A DNA stretch of 64,000 nucleotides. It comes from Actinotignum urinale DSM 15805 (GTDB lineage: Bacteria; Actinomycetota; Actinomycetes; Actinomycetales; Actinomycetaceae). Made by a program: the position numbers and the translations under genes. The first letter of the stretch is position 1. Each line of letters opens with the position of its first letter. The stretch spans positions 248,001 through 312,000 of the forward strand of contig NZ_ATUY01000001.1 of the NCBI RefSeq assembly GCF_000420445.1, written 5' to 3'. Under the pieces are notes generated by a model. It saw only the letters and a program-made list of their open reading frames with translations. It was not told where the DNA came from and did no database searches. This document shows positions 9,297 to 19,472 of this stretch, one piece after another.

Positions 9297-10733
9297 CTAT
9301 TCGGCTCCGTCCGGCGCCTTTTTCCCCATGAGGGCACGCGTCGCGCCAATGAGCTGAATGGATCCAATAACCACCACGACTGGCGCAACTAAGGCTTCCG
9401 TGTTCTCGCTTTCCGCAATGCTTGCTGCCGTGTCGATTGCCGTAAGCAGTTGACGTTCTACCTTAACGCGATCTTCACCGAAAACATCTCGCGCAATTTC
9501 AGCGAGATCTTCGGCATCCATGGCACGATCAGTGTCCATATCGGTGATGACAACATGGTCAAGAACTGGTTCAAGCTGCCCGAGGGTTCCTTCCACGTCC
9601 TTATCCGCCATCATAGCAATCACGCCAACACGGTTGCCCGGATAGTATTCTTCCAAAGCCTGCGCCGTGGAGGCAGCAGCGTGAGGATTATGGGCGGCAT
9701 CAATAATAACCGTGGGAGAAGAACGGACAACTTCGAGCCTTCCCGGTGATGAAACAGCCATTAACGCATGTTCCACTACACTTCCGTCAAGCGCACCTCC
9801 GCCGAAGAATGCTTCCACAGCTGCCAGGGCAAGTGCAGCGTTTTCTGCCTGGTATTCTCCTCGCAAGGAAAGCGGAATATCTTCGTATCGCGCTGCCGGG
9901 GTGTTGATGCTCAACATTTGCCCACCCACCGCGGTTTCGCGATGTAAAACACGCAGTTCATCACCGTATGTGATGAGGTGGGCGTGATTCTCCCGGGCAG
10001 AATCGGCAATAATGTGGGCAACAGAATCGTGCTGGGTGGCGCTCACAACCGTACAGTTCGGTTTAATAATGCCCACTTTTTCGCCGGCAATGGATTCCAA
10101 GGAGGAACCCAACCAGCGCTCATGGTCCATGGCGATCGGGGTCAGGATAGCAACATCAGCGTCAATAACGTTCGTTGCATCCCAGCGTCCGCCCATACCG
10201 ACTTCCATCACAGCCACATCGACGGGAGCCTGGGCGAAAGCCTGATATGCCATCACCACAAAAACTTCAAAGAAGCTCATACGTGGCCCGTCGTTTCGTG
10301 CCGATTCACGATCAACAAGTTCGACGAAAGGCTCCACATCGTGCCAGGCTTGAATGAAATCTTCACGCGAAATTGCTTGGCCGTTAATGCTCATGCGTTC
10401 ACGGACAGATTCAAGGTGCGGGGATGTGAAACGTCCCGTTTTCAAACCTTTTTCACGCAGGAGAGATTCGACCATGCGCGCGGTTGAAGTTTTACCGTTG
10501 GTCCCTGTGATATGAACCGTGCGGTAGGCGCGTTGAGGATTACCCATGTAATCCAGGCAATCCTCAACGCGCTGAAGAGAAGGCTGAACCTTGTGCTCGG
10601 GGGCACGGGTGAGGATCTGGCGGTAAATGCCCTCTACTTCAAAATCAAGGGCAATATTTTCCGCTAACTCCTGGGTTGCGTCGCCACTTTTCTGTGGAGA
10701 AGCATCACGCCCCCCAGCATTGTTGTGATTCAT
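9297..10733 (-). CDS. folC: Folylpolyglutamate synthase / dihydrofolate synthase
   Basis: A 478-residue Mur-ligase-like enzyme that adds glutamate to dihydropteroate and folates in the cytoplasm. Visible motifs are the P-loop ITGTNGKTST near residue 75, SPHLESVRERM, EVGMGGRWDATN, the MDHERWLG metal/ATP region, and IDAAHNPHAA in the C-terminal domain. The ATG follows the ileS stop with no gap (TAAATG), the ileS-folC arrangement also found in other actinobacteria, where valS or ileS often precedes folC. It presumably shares the T-box-controlled transcript, which would tie folate modification to isoleucine supply. Confidence 0.95.
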   Translation of the reverse strand: MNHNNAGGRDASPQKSGDATQELAENIALDFEVEGIYRQILTRAPEHKVQPSLQRVEDCLDYMGNPQRAYRTVHITGTNGKTSTARMVESLLREKGLKTGRFTSPHLESVRERMSINGQAISREDFIQAWHDVEPFVELVDRESARNDGPRMSFFEVFVVMAYQAFAQAPVDVAVMEVGMGGRWDATNVIDADVAILTPIAMDHERWLGSSLESIAGEKVGIIKPNCTVVSATQHDSVAHIIADSARENHAHLITYGDELRVLHRETAVGGQMLSINTPAARYEDIPLSLRGEYQAENAALALAAVEAFFGGGALDGSVVEHALMAVSSPGRLEVVRSSPTVIIDAAHNPHAAASTAQALEEYYPGNRVGVIAMMADKDVEGTLGQLEPVLDHVVITDMDTDRAMDAEDLAEIARDVFGEDRVKVERQLLTAIDTAASIAESENTEALVAPVVVVIGSIQLIGATRALMGKKAPDGAE

Positions 10734-13700
10734 TTATTCCGTTTCTACTTTCTTGACGTTCACGGCGAGTTCAGCTCCGGCTTGGACTGTGGCTTCAACC
10801 GCAAGTGTTTCACCCTTAATGAGATCCAAGAATTTCTCGGTTGCCTCCACGCGCTCACTAGGAACCGTTAGGGCAAGAACGATGCGATCTGCCACGTGAA
10901 GATCCTCTTGCTTACGCGTATCTTGAACGGCACGCACAATATCACGGGCATAACCTTCGGCAATTAAGTCCTCGTCGAGTTCCGTATCGAGAGCCACAAA
11001 AGCACCAGAGTTCAATACGGTTGCGACGGTTCCTTCTTCAGCCTGCACACTCACAGACTTCGTGAACTGACCGGGGGAAAGCACAACGTCCGGGTCGGCG
11101 TGAAGAACGATTGCGCCGTTCTCGCCATCCTCCCATGCTCCGCTCTTAGCTGCCTTAAACAGTTTCGAGGTGAGTTTGCGCATTTCCTTGTCAAGTTCGC
11201 GTGGTTGGACTCCAACCTCAAATACTGCTTTCATGCCGGATTCTTCAGGTGCAACAACATGGACATCTTTCACATTCACTTCTGAAGCAATCAGCTCGGC
11301 GAATGGTGTCAAGTCCATCGTCGTGACGATAGAGAGGGAACGCAAAGGCTGGCGTACACGCAACTTGTGTGTTTTACGCAGGCTGTGCGCTGCGGACACA
11401 ACGTCACGCACCTCATTCATGGCGTTGCGCAACGGTTCGTTTGCCCATTCTTCGGGCAATACCGGCCAGTCCTCCAGGTGTACGGAGCGTCCACCCGTCA
11501 ATCCCTTCCAAATTTCTTCCGTGGCAAGTGGAGCCAAAGGCGCCATCACGCGCATCAGCGTTTCGAGTGCCGTATAGAAGGTATCGAAGGAGTTTTCGTC
11601 CTCATTCCAGAAACGATCCCTCGATGTGCGGATATACCAGTTGGTGAGTAGGTCGAGGAAGCCACGAACCTCTTCACATGCGGCGGGAATATCGTAGGCA
11701 TCGAGCTGGGTTCTCACCGTATCGGCAAGGTTTTTGACGCTCGCCAAGAGGTAGCGGTCCATGACGTCGAGCCCTTCAACGCGCTCCACACGCTTGGCAA
11801 GGTAGCCCTCTCCTCCCGCGCAGGTGCTGGCATAAAGCGCAAAGAAATACCAGGAGTTCCACAGCGGAAGCAAAACGTGGCGAACCGTGTCGCGTAAACC
11901 TTTTTCTGTAACAATAAGGTTTCCGCCTCGCACAATGGGGCTACTCATGAGGAAGAACCTCATGGCATCGGCGCCAACCTCGTCGAACATTTCATACACA
12001 TCGGGGTAATTGCGTAGGGACTTGGACATTTTCTGCCCATCGTCACCCAGCACAATTCCGTGAGAAATACAGGTGTGGAATGCGGGACGGTCGAAGAGTG
12101 CCGTCGCCAAAATGTGGAGGGTGTAGAACCATCCGCGTGTTTGCCCAATATATTCGACGATGAAATCGCCCGGGTAGTGATCCTCGAACCATTCCTTGTT
12201 TTCGAAGGGGTAATGAACCTGCGCGTAGGGCATGGATCCGGATTCGAACCAGCAGTCCAACACGTCGGCAATGCGGCGCATTGTTGATTTTCCGGTCGGA
12301 TCGTCCGGATTTGGGCGCGTCAATTCGTCAATGTAGGGGCGGTGGAGGTCCACTTCGCCCTGTTCGTTGCGTGGTAGGCGCCCGAAATCGCGTTCGATTT
12401 CCTCAAGGCTGCCGTACACGTCCTCGCGCGGATAGTTCGGATCGTCGGAGCGCCACACCGGGATGGGGCTTCCCCAGAAACGGTTACGGGAAATGGACCA
12501 GTCGCGAGCGCCAGCAAGCCATTTGCCGAACTGTCCGTGTTTAATATGGTCGGGTGTCCATTCGATCTCCTCGTTCAATTCGACCATGCGATCACGAATC
12601 GCGGTGACTTTCACGAACCAGGAGGACACTGCTTTATAGATGAGTGGTTTGCGGCAACGCCAGCAGTGCGGGTAGGAGTGGACGTAGCTTTTTTCTTGGA
12701 CGAGGACGGCGCGTTCTGCTTTGGGGCGACGCGCCAGTGGCCCAGATCCGTCGCGCAGGTCGCGAATTACGAGTTTGTTGGCGTCGAATACCTGGGTTCC
12801 TTCGTAATCATAAACTTCTTTGGTGAAGCGTCCGCCTTCGTCGACGGGTACAACCGCGCGAATTCCAGCGTCCATACAGATAAACATATCGTCTTCACCG
12901 AAGGCGGGAGCGATATGAACAAGCCCGGTTCCGTCTTCTGTGGTAACGAAGTCGCCGGAAATAATGTGGTAGGCGTGCGGGCCTAGTGCCTCATTATCCG
13001 GGCGGTTCATGAAGTAGTCGAATATCGGTGCGTATGCTCGCCCAACGAGGTCGCTACCTTTGAGCTGCTGAACTGTTTGAGCATCTTCCCCCAGTTCTTT
13101 TTCGTAGGAGGAGACGAGCGCTTCGGCAATAATAACGCGTTCTCCGGCGAGTTTTCCTTCTTGTGGTACGACGACGGAGTACGTGATATCCGGCCCGACT
13201 GCAATAGCTAAATTGGAGGGCAAGGTCCACGGGGTTGTTGTCCAGATGAGGGCAAGCTCGCCAGTTTCTAGGCGCAAACCGACGGTTACTGTTTGGTCTT
13301 GACGATCCTGGTAGATATCGTCGTCCATTTTGAGTTCGTGGTTGGACAGCGGCGTTTCGTCGTTCCAACAGTATGGGAGAACGCGGTATCCGTCGTAGGC
13401 AAGCCCTTTATTGTAGAGGGTTTTGAATGCCCACAGCACTGATTCCATGTAGGTGGTATCGAGAGTTTTGTAGTCGTTGTTGAAATCGACCCAGCGTGCC
13501 TGTCGGGTAACGTAATCTTCCCATTCTTTGGTGTAGCGAAGAACTGAGGAGCGACATTCCCTGTTGAATTTTTCAATGCCCATCTCTTCGATTTCTTCCG
13601 TGGAATCGATTCCGAGGAGGCGTTGCGCTTCAAGTTCTGCGGGTAGTCCGTGGGTATCCCAGCCGAATCGGCGTTCGACGCGGCGCCCCAGCATGGTTTG

Positions 13701-13952
13701 GTAGCGTCCAACAAGGTCCTTCACGTAACCAGTGAGAAGGTGGCCGTAATGTGGCAGGCCGTTGGCGAAAGGCGGGCCATCATAGAAAACGAATTCGTTG
13801 GAGCCGTGTGGGCCTGATTCACGGCTATCAATGGACGCTTGGAAAGTGTTGTCTTTTTTCCAGAACGCGAGTGTTTCTTCTTCAAGTTTGGGGAAATTGG
13901 GTGAGGCGACGATATTGCCTTCACGGTGAAGCGGATATGTTTTCTTATCCAC
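10734..13952 (-). CDS. ileS: Isoleucyl-tRNA synthetase
   Basis: Charges tRNA-Ile with isoleucine. It has 1072 residues with the class I signatures HYGH (in [12 protein letters not shown], near residue 60) and KMSKS near residue 640, the editing domain between them, and a CWRC cysteine pair. The motifs [11 protein letters not shown] and [10 protein letters not shown] and the length are those of the eukaryote-like type 2 IleRS. The GTG at 13952 was chosen because GAGGAG lies just upstream and the product then starts directly before the family N-terminus. That ribosome site is part of a T-box sequestering hairpin. folC follows without a gap. Confidence 0.96.
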   Translation of the reverse strand: MDKKTYPLHREGNIVASPNFPKLEEETLAFWKKDNTFQASIDSRESGPHGSNEFVFYDGPPFANGLPHYGHLLTGYVKDLVGRYQTMLGRRVERRFGWDTHGLPAELEAQRLLGIDSTEEIEEMGIEKFNRECRSSVLRYTKEWEDYVTRQARWVDFNNDYKTLDTTYMESVLWAFKTLYNKGLAYDGYRVLPYCWNDETPLSNHELKMDDDIYQDRQDQTVTVGLRLETGELALIWTTTPWTLPSNLAIAVGPDITYSVVVPQEGKLAGERVIIAEALVSSYEKELGEDAQTVQQLKGSDLVGRAYAPIFDYFMNRPDNEALGPHAYHIISGDFVTTEDGTGLVHIAPAFGEDDMFICMDAGIRAVVPVDEGGRFTKEVYDYEGTQVFDANKLVIRDLRDGSGPLARRPKAERAVLVQEKSYVHSYPHCWRCRKPLIYKAVSSWFVKVTAIRDRMVELNEEIEWTPDHIKHGQFGKWLAGARDWSISRNRFWGSPIPVWRSDDPNYPREDVYGSLEEIERDFGRLPRNEQGEVDLHRPYIDELTRPNPDDPTGKSTMRRIADVLDCWFESGSMPYAQVHYPFENKEWFEDHYPGDFIVEYIGQTRGWFYTLHILATALFDRPAFHTCISHGIVLGDDGQKMSKSLRNYPDVYEMFDEVGADAMRFFLMSSPIVRGGNLIVTEKGLRDTVRHVLLPLWNSWYFFALYASTCAGGEGYLAKRVERVEGLDVMDRYLLASVKNLADTVRTQLDAYDIPAACEEVRGFLDLLTNWYIRTSRDRFWNEDENSFDTFYTALETLMRVMAPLAPLATEEIWKGLTGGRSVHLEDWPVLPEEWANEPLRNAMNEVRDVVSAAHSLRKTHKLRVRQPLRSLSIVTTMDLTPFAELIASEVNVKDVHVVAPEESGMKAVFEVGVQPRELDKEMRKLTSKLFKAAKSGAWEDGENGAIVLHADPDVVLSPGQFTKSVSVQAEEGTVATVLNSGAFVALDTELDEDLIAEGYARDIVRAVQDTRKQEDLHVADRIVLALTVPSERVEATEKFLDLIKGETLAVEATVQAGAELAVNVKKVETE

Positions 13953-13960
13953 GCGGTTTC

Positions 13961-14135
13961 TCCTCTTGTATTCCACTGTATTGAAGAGGACGACGCCGAA
14001 TAACCGGAACCGCGGTACCACCTCGTTTGCTCCACACGGGTTGATGTGTAGCCACTCATTGGGGACGTAACGTGTCCAGACGTTCGGTTCTACTGGGGTT
14101 TCGTTATTGTTGCTGAAGATTCACACGCCACTAGG
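13961..14135 (-). promoter_or_regulatory. Translational T-box riboswitch of ileS
   Basis: On the minus strand the leader holds the diagnostic T-box sequence GAGGTGGTACCGCGG (around 14010-14024). Just 5' is a Stem III-like hairpin with GCTACACA/TGTGGAGC arms. Downstream, TCCTCTT (complement of 13983-13989) can pair with AAGAGGA (complement of 13961-13967), which contains the ileS ribosome site. Alternatively the T-box GAGG (14021-14024) can pair with the same CCTC, freeing the site. There is no U-run, so control should be at translation. An AUC triplet at 14118-14120 is a candidate Ile specifier. Confidence 0.88.
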
Positions 14136-14327
14136 GCACGTGCGAAAACTCGCAAAACACGACACGCATAGATACCATGCGCGAATAACGCTGACCTGTT
14201 CTTCCGAAAGCTCCCCGGTGATACCCCGGTTAATGTAAGGTGTTTCCGCACAATGCCACGGTTGAATAACCGCGAGGTTGCGTGGAACCTTTCGCATTAA
14301 CGCAGGCCGGTTCATAGCCAATCATCG

Positions 14328-15026
14328 CTAATGATAATGCCCTGACTGTGATAAATCCAGTTTTGCGGGTGTGAAACACCAGTCAGCCCTGTCACGTGAG
14401 GTGGCGATACGTTGTGCATTTGGCATATCAACTGTGGCACACCAGTCACGCGCCTGCGCGGAATCCATGTTTTCGTGGGCATGGCGGGCAACAAGGCGTT
14501 CTTCAAGAATTTGTGGATCTGCGTCAAGGAACCAAATTTCTTCGAACACATTAACCAGATGGCACCACGGTTCGGAGGCATCGAGTAAATAGTTGCCTTC
14601 GCTCACAATCAGGCGGGTATTCCGGTTAATGCACAGCCCGGCAGCAATGGGTTCATGAACAATGCGCGAATATATGGGAATGAAAACATCTTCTTGCTGG
14701 TAGGCGTTAGCAATTCTGCGCCCACAGGCAAGATAACCGTATGCGTCGAAGGTATCGATTCTACCTTTATGTTGGCGTTTACCAATGCGTTCTAGCTCTG
14801 CATTGGATAGGTGGAAACCATCCATAGGGAAAAGTTGAGCGCTTGCCTCTTCTTCCTCGTTGAGAAGATTGACGACGGCGTTAGCAAATGTTGATTTTCC
14901 TGCCCCTGGTGCCCCCACTAGGGCGATAATAACGCGAGAATTTTTCCGTCGTTCAGCGAGTTCTTTAATGCGTTGCATAGCCTCAGCTGGAGTAACTGCG
15001 CGCTGTTCTTCCTTGCCTGTAGCCAT
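14328..15026 (-). CDS. P-loop nucleoside/nucleotide kinase family protein
   Basis: A 232-residue cytoplasmic protein of the uridine kinase/phosphoribulokinase/pantothenate kinase superfamily. It shows Walker A GAPGAGKST, the MDGFHLSN segment that in this family binds the phosphate acceptor, and a lid region with EERLVARH. This group is usually annotated only as nucleoside/nucleotide kinase family; the true substrate (a nucleoside, sugar or pantothenate) is not clear. The ATG at 15026 has no ribosome site but lies seven bases after a TATAAT, so the mRNA is probably leaderless. It stands between the T-box and the DUF1023 gene, transcribed leftwards. Confidence 0.8.
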   Translation of the reverse strand: MATGKEEQRAVTPAEAMQRIKELAERRKNSRVIIALVGAPGAGKSTFANAVVNLLNEEEEASAQLFPMDGFHLSNAELERIGKRQHKGRIDTFDAYGYLACGRRIANAYQQEDVFIPIYSRIVHEPIAAGLCINRNTRLIVSEGNYLLDASEPWCHLVNVFEEIWFLDADPQILEERLVARHAHENMDSAQARDWCATVDMPNAQRIATSRDRADWCFTPAKLDLSQSGHYH

Positions 15027-15039
15027 ACAGATAATTATA
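15027..15039 (-). promoter_or_regulatory. -10 box for a leaderless kinase mRNA
   Basis: On the minus strand TATAAT (complement of 15034-15039) is followed by exactly seven bases and then the ATG at 15026. No Shine-Dalgarno sequence precedes that ATG. Transcription should start at or next to the A of the start codon. The -35 element is not convincing. Confidence 0.6.
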
Positions 15040-15076
15040 GAAATCTCGCACCGCATTGTATATAAGGGTTAGAATT

Positions 15077-16897
15077 CTACTTCCTCCTCCAGTGGCGAGG
15101 CGGCGCGTCGCGCGTCATAATATCCACGAAATCATTGGTTGCGACGGTGTGATGCGGTTGAACATAGGCTGAATGGTTTTTTACGGGCGTACCCAGACTT
15201 ACTCCTCCTTGGGAAGGGTAAGTATGGTGATCAAAATGGGGATCGACACGCGGGTTATATCCTAAAATATTGTATTCTTCCCCAAGATTTCCCCCGTTGA
15301 CCGCATTAGGAATGTCAATAATATCCCCGCGAATAGAAAGCACATGGTTACTTTGTGACGTTCCGGTTGCTTCCATTCCCGTATTGAGATCCCAACCGGC
15401 ACCCCTCATTCCGGGGGTTCCATACGCGATATAGTGACGCACAATTCCTGGTTTTACGTCCATCATTGCTTGGGAGGAAACCGTACTGCCTTGCGAATGC
15501 CCCGCAACAATAAGGTTCGTGATGGGAGCGCCCGTGGACATTTTTCTTTGCGCATCGAGTCCTTCCAGAAACGACGCCAAATCCCGCCCTCCCTCACGTA
15601 TTCTTGAATCTCCGAATCCCGTAAGATCCGTGACATTCGATGCGGGGTCGTAACCCAACCAGGCTACCATCGCCACCTCGTCTCTTTTGCCAGTACGGAT
15701 GAGTTCCTTTTCCACCCGTGAATGCATGTATGCCGCATTCGAGGTATGCGAAACAAGTTCTCCGGATACCGTCGTACCCATTCCTGGAACAAAAACCCCA
15801 ACCGTCTGCGCGGTATCGAGGTTCCCCACGCTTACAACCGCCTGTGGGCGACGAGCACCTGCTTGCCCGACATCTTTAAAACTCACCAGTTGGCGTTCAG
15901 GGCCTCCCTTTGTTACGTCTTTCCAATTTTTGTCAAGCCCGATGCTGTCGCGTATGGCAAGGTATGCATCGCGGCGTTGTTGCAAGGACGTGTACAGAGC
16001 ACTCGCCTTTCCCCACTTCCCAGCTATGTCGGCGTAATCCCTGCTTGTTTCGGGCGTCTCTGATAATTTCTTGTTTAATTCTTGATATTGTTTGCGCGCC
16101 TTGGGGAGTTCCCGTTCTACCTCATCTATTTTTTTCTTTAATACACGACGATTCGCGCTATCTCGAATATTTGCGGGTATTCCTCCTAACAAACCGAGGA
16201 ATTCCGGATACGAATGAAGCAGTTTTTCCTGTTCTTCCGAGGTTTTACTCGCCCACCAAAATGCCGCTTTTTCCGGGCTCATAGATACGACGCCAAACAT
16301 CCGTTCGTGTTCTGGTAGCGATGTAGGCGTGGCAGATAAACCGAAGATGGAAAGAATCGACGGGTACTGTGCGCCGACTTCGCAAATCGCATCATAATTT
16401 CCGCGAATCAACGCCTTAGATTCATCAATCGCACACTGTTGGGCTTGCCCTGCTTGACGAAGGGCTGTGTCGACGAGAACCTGGGTTTCTTTGAGCATTT
16501 GTTTTCGATCAATACCGACAACTGCCTGCACCTGCGGTGCTTGTCCCTGATCAAACATGTCCCGGACTCGCCCCGGGTGATCAACGGTAAAACCGTTAAG
16601 AGCGATACGTGTTAAAGCCTCATCACGAACCGCGCAGACCTTGGATAAACGGTAGTGGAGGTTCGTTAAAATCTTGCCGAAAAACTCCCACGCTTCATTC
16701 ACATAAGAAAGGCTCTGCTCCACCTTTTTCATACGTCCACTACATGCGATGCCACCTAGCCCCGTCCACAGTGGTTTGCGCATATCGTGTATTTCTTTGC
16801 GTAGTTCGTGGCTTTTTCGAATCATGGTGGCACACTGTGACAGGGATGAAGCCAAGAATGCAGGTTGAATTGTCCTTATATCATCCCAGGAGAGCAT
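15077..16897 (-). CDS. DUF1023-type alpha/beta hydrolase, probable type VII secretion substrate
   Basis: About 606 residues. The N-terminal half is helical with heptad-like charged stretches (roughly residues 20-330). The C-terminal half is an alpha/beta hydrolase with nucleophile elbow AGHSQGST, matching the actinobacterial DUF1023 (Abhydrolase_8) family as I know it. The ATG at 16897 has GAGGGGGT upstream and overlaps the preceding small gene by 17 bases, so the two are translated together. No Sec signal or membrane segment is visible. Pairing with an EspC-like helical protein suggests export by an ESX-like system; the enzyme's substrate is unknown. Confidence 0.78.
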   Translation of the reverse strand: MLSWDDIRTIQPAFLASSLSQCATMIRKSHELRKEIHDMRKPLWTGLGGIACSGRMKKVEQSLSYVNEAWEFFGKILTNLHYRLSKVCAVRDEALTRIALNGFTVDHPGRVRDMFDQGQAPQVQAVVGIDRKQMLKETQVLVDTALRQAGQAQQCAIDESKALIRGNYDAICEVGAQYPSILSIFGLSATPTSLPEHERMFGVVSMSPEKAAFWWASKTSEEQEKLLHSYPEFLGLLGGIPANIRDSANRRVLKKKIDEVERELPKARKQYQELNKKLSETPETSRDYADIAGKWGKASALYTSLQQRRDAYLAIRDSIGLDKNWKDVTKGGPERQLVSFKDVGQAGARRPQAVVSVGNLDTAQTVGVFVPGMGTTVSGELVSHTSNAAYMHSRVEKELIRTGKRDEVAMVAWLGYDPASNVTDLTGFGDSRIREGGRDLASFLEGLDAQRKMSTGAPITNLIVAGHSQGSTVSSQAMMDVKPGIVRHYIAYGTPGMRGAGWDLNTGMEATGTSQSNHVLSIRGDIIDIPNAVNGGNLGEEYNILGYNPRVDPHFDHHTYPSQGGVSLGTPVKNHSAYVQPHHTVATNDFVDIMTRDAPPRHWRRK

Positions 16898-17216
16898 ACG
16901 CCACCCCCTCAATAAGTAGCTGTAGACGATGGAAACTTTCGTGACTACGCATATCTGCATCCTCATACAGTTTGAGAGCTTCGCTCATATTCTCGGATGT
17001 TTGGTGAAGAAAACGGGCACATTCGACGGATTTTTGAGAAAGGTATCCGCATGCCTCATTGAGGGCCGCACCCACACTTGGGGAAAAATTCAGACCACTT
17101 GAACCTATAGGTAGCACACTCGGATCCAGGGCTTTCACCTGGTGTGCCACTGCTTCGAGCGCATTTTCCACTCTGGCAACATCGGCGGGTTCAATATCTA
17201 TACTGCCGGCACTCAT
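16881..17216 (-). CDS. Small helical EspC/WXG-like protein
   Basis: A 111-residue, helix-rich, cysteine-poor acidic protein starting MSAGSIDIEPADVARVENAL, which resembles the N-terminus of EspC/DUF2580-type proteins of ESX systems. GGAGGA lies just upstream of the ATG at 17216. Its 3' end overlaps the hydrolase gene, the arrangement expected of a targeting or chaperone partner for the large cargo. Without a canonical WXG motif the family assignment rests on size, helix pattern and context. It could instead be an immunity or other partner protein. Confidence 0.65.
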   Translation of the reverse strand: MSAGSIDIEPADVARVENALEAVAHQVKALDPSVLPIGSSGLNFSPSVGAALNEACGYLSQKSVECARFLHQTSENMSEALKLYEDADMRSHESFHRLQLLIEGVAYALLG

Positions 17217-17444
17217 GATTCCTCCTTCGCACACAATGACATGTGGGAGGGACAACTTTCCACTCAAGGCATAGCCTTTCGCATGTTTTCTGCCCGGCTG
17301 TTCGTATGGATTGCTCCTCCTTCGTCGTGAAATCAAGAATAACGGTGCAAAAAATGACCCCGTGGACGTATCCACAAGGTCATTGTGTTTCTAAATTTTT
17401 CCACAGGATGTGCATACGATACTATCCACAAACTGTGCATAACT
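17217..17444. other. Region upstream of the EspC-like gene without a recognised gene
   Basis: Between the EspC-like start and the dehydrogenase 3' repeat I see no credible coding frame. It is A/T-richer near 17390 and presumably carries the promoter for the 17216-15077 gene pair. Confidence 0.35.
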
Positions 17445-17504
17445 AAGGTTCCTACCTCGCCGGCAAGGCTCCTACATCGTCGTTAAAGTTCCTACCTCGC
17501 CGGC
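17445..17504. repeat. Three 20-bp tandem units over the 3' end of the dehydrogenase
   Basis: Units at 17445-17464, 17465-17484 and 17485-17504 share the pattern AAGGTTCCTACCTCGCCGGC; units 1 and 3 differ at one base, unit 2 at several. Unit 3 includes the stop codon and last four codons of the gene at 17492, so the gene end seems to have been copied downstream. Confidence 0.85.
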
Positions 17505-18265
17505 AATTCTTTATCCTTGTGTCCTTCACGCGCAACCGTCCACGAATTTGCCTGCATCACCGGACGAACAACCACACTGTCCACATTCACGTGCTTCGGT
17601 GCGCCCACAACCCAGCCGACAATATCCGCAATATCCTCAGCCAGAAGTGGCTCATCCACGCCCGCATACACGGCTTTCGCGGCCTTCCTATCCCCTAAAC
17701 GGTTCAAGGAAAACTCTTCCGTCATCACCATTCCGGGACGAATCTCCATAAGACGCACAGGCTCACCCAACAACTCCAAACGCAAGGTGTCCTTAATCAT
17801 GCGTTCAGCATGCTTGGCGGCAGTATATCCTGCCCCACCCTTATAGGCTTCCTGAGCTGCCGTCGACGTAATAAACACAATATCTCCGGCACGTTCACGC
17901 AACTGTGGCAAAAATGCCTGCGTCATCCGCAAGGTTCCCACAACATTCAACTCATACATAGCGCGCCAATCGTCGATTTTTCCCTCGGCAACGCTATCAA
18001 CTCCGCGAGCGCCACCCGCGTTATTCACTAAAACGTCAAGCCCGCCCAGGGAGTTCACCCTACGCACACATTCCGCCACAGATTTTTCATCCGTAATATC
18101 GACGACGACATATTCGCACCCGGTTTCTTCCGCAAGCCGTGCAAGACGTTCTTTGCGACGTGCCGCCGCCACAACTTTCAAACCGTCCTTACATAGACGA
18201 CGAACCGTTGCCGCACCAATCCCTGTTGATGCTCCTGTCACGAGCGCAATCCTTTGCTGTGCCAT
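17492..18265 (-). CDS. Short-chain dehydrogenase/reductase (SDR family)
   Basis: A classical SDR of about 257 residues with cofactor motif TGASTGIG, the NNAG motif, and active-site serine (ITSTAAQ) and YTAAK residues. Basic residues after the second strand (AAARRKERL) point to NADP, as in YdfG-like 3-hydroxy-acid dehydrogenases. Two adjacent ATG codons follow AAAGGGG; the second (18265) has the better spacing. Its last codons lie in a 20-bp tandem repeat. It is divergent from proC. The substrate is unknown, and it is not closely similar to the SDR at 453. Confidence 0.88.
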   Translation of the reverse strand: MAQQRIALVTGASTGIGAATVRRLCKDGLKVVAAARRKERLARLAEETGCEYVVVDITDEKSVAECVRRVNSLGGLDVLVNNAGGARGVDSVAEGKIDDWRAMYELNVVGTLRMTQAFLPQLRERAGDIVFITSTAAQEAYKGGAGYTAAKHAERMIKDTLRLELLGEPVRLMEIRPGMVMTEEFSLNRLGDRKAAKAVYAGVDEPLLAEDIADIVGWVVGAPKHVNVDSVVVRPVMQANSWTVAREGHKDKELPAR

Positions 18266-18507
18266 CATACCCCTTTCGTTATACGTGAAGGTATTGTCCA
18301 TAGACCCTATAGATTAACCATATTGCGCGACGAACCATCAGGGCAATGACGGAACAGCCTTTCACACCAGGAAATAGTATAGAAGTGATGAAATATTAAT
18401 TATTTTTTCCTTAGATGGCATTATTTGGCAACCGGATACTTTTGAGTTCACTTTGGCGCGGTAGAATATTCACCGAATATTGAGGGACACGTGGAGGGAG
18501 ACAAGCC

Positions 18508-19350
18508 ATGACAACAGTAGCAACACCCTTAACTACGCCAACGGCGCCAACAATCGGTTTCATTGGAATTGGGCATATGTGTAGCTCTATTGTTGAAGGC
18601 CTCATTGCTTCGGGAACAGATCCTCGCACCATTATTATTTCCAATCGAACCCTGGCGAAAGCTGAAGATTTCGCCACCCGCACGGGAGTTCAAGTAGCGG
18701 AAAACAACACGGATCTTATACATGCTGTTGGTTCAGGAATTGTGATTCTTGGGGTAAAACCTCAACAAATGGAAGCCCTCATGGAAGAAATACGCGAAAG
18801 TGCAACCCAAGCCTCCTCCATCATCGTTTCCATCGCCGCAGGAATTAGCCTTATAACACTCGCTCAGTGGGCACACTCCTCACAGCCAATCGCCAGGGCA
18901 CTTCCCAATGTTGCAGCATCTGTCCGCCAATCCATGACGGGCCTGGCTTACAACAGCAACGTCACCGAACAAGCCCGCAACCATATTTCACAGTTGTTCA
19001 CAGCTATTGGACGCACACAAGATATAGAGGATTCCCAATTTTCTACATTTAGCGCCATTGCCGGATGTTCGCCGGCCTTCACCTTTGAATTTATTGACAG
19101 CCTCAGCCGGGCCGCGGTAAAGAATGGCCTGGCCAAAAAAGACGCCAATTTTATTGCCACCCAAGCGGTGTTCGGTAGCGCCCTTCTTGCCCTGAATTCC
19201 GAATTATCCGTCGCCGATTTATCTAATACTGTGCAGTCACCTGGTGGAACAACGGTTGCCGGCGTGGTGGAAATGGAAGAATCCGGATTCCGCGCCGCCG
19301 TGTTACGTGGCGTTCAAGCAAGTATTAATCGCGATAAGGAACTTGGATAG
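18508..19350 (+). CDS. proC: Pyrroline-5-carboxylate reductase
   Basis: The last step of proline synthesis: NADPH-dependent reduction of pyrroline-5-carboxylate. It has 280 residues, with an N-terminal Rossmann motif IGFIGIGHMCSSI, the GVKPQQM segment, SIAAGISL, and a C-terminal dimerisation domain containing the conserved SPGGTT motif. The tail of about ten Thr/Ala/Pro residues before the Rossmann strand is slightly unusual. GGAGGGAG precedes the ATG by about 11 bases. It is monocistronic, between the divergent SDR and the peptide importer. Confidence 0.95.
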   Translation: MTTVATPLTTPTAPTIGFIGIGHMCSSIVEGLIASGTDPRTIIISNRTLAKAEDFATRTGVQVAENNTDLIHAVGSGIVILGVKPQQMEALMEEIRESATQASSIIVSIAAGISLITLAQWAHSSQPIARALPNVAASVRQSMTGLAYNSNVTEQARNHISQLFTAIGRTQDIEDSQFSTFSAIAGCSPAFTFEFIDSLSRAAVKNGLAKKDANFIATQAVFGSALLALNSELSVADLSNTVQSPGGTTVAGVVEMEESGFRAAVLRGVQASINRDKELG

Positions 19351-19472
19351 ATACAAAATAGCCTTTCAGTCTCACCATGTGCACTATTTTTCATAACCAC
19401 CGAATAAACTCACAACCCATGATTAGAATAAATTAGGGTGAGATTCGCTCCCCACGGATCGATTGGAATCTG

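Noticed and set aside
12235-12260. tRNA T-arm-like sequence GGATTCGAACC
   Set aside because: It is inside the ileS coding sequence with no cloverleaf around it. No convincing tRNA, rRNA or CRISPR array was found anywhere in the window.
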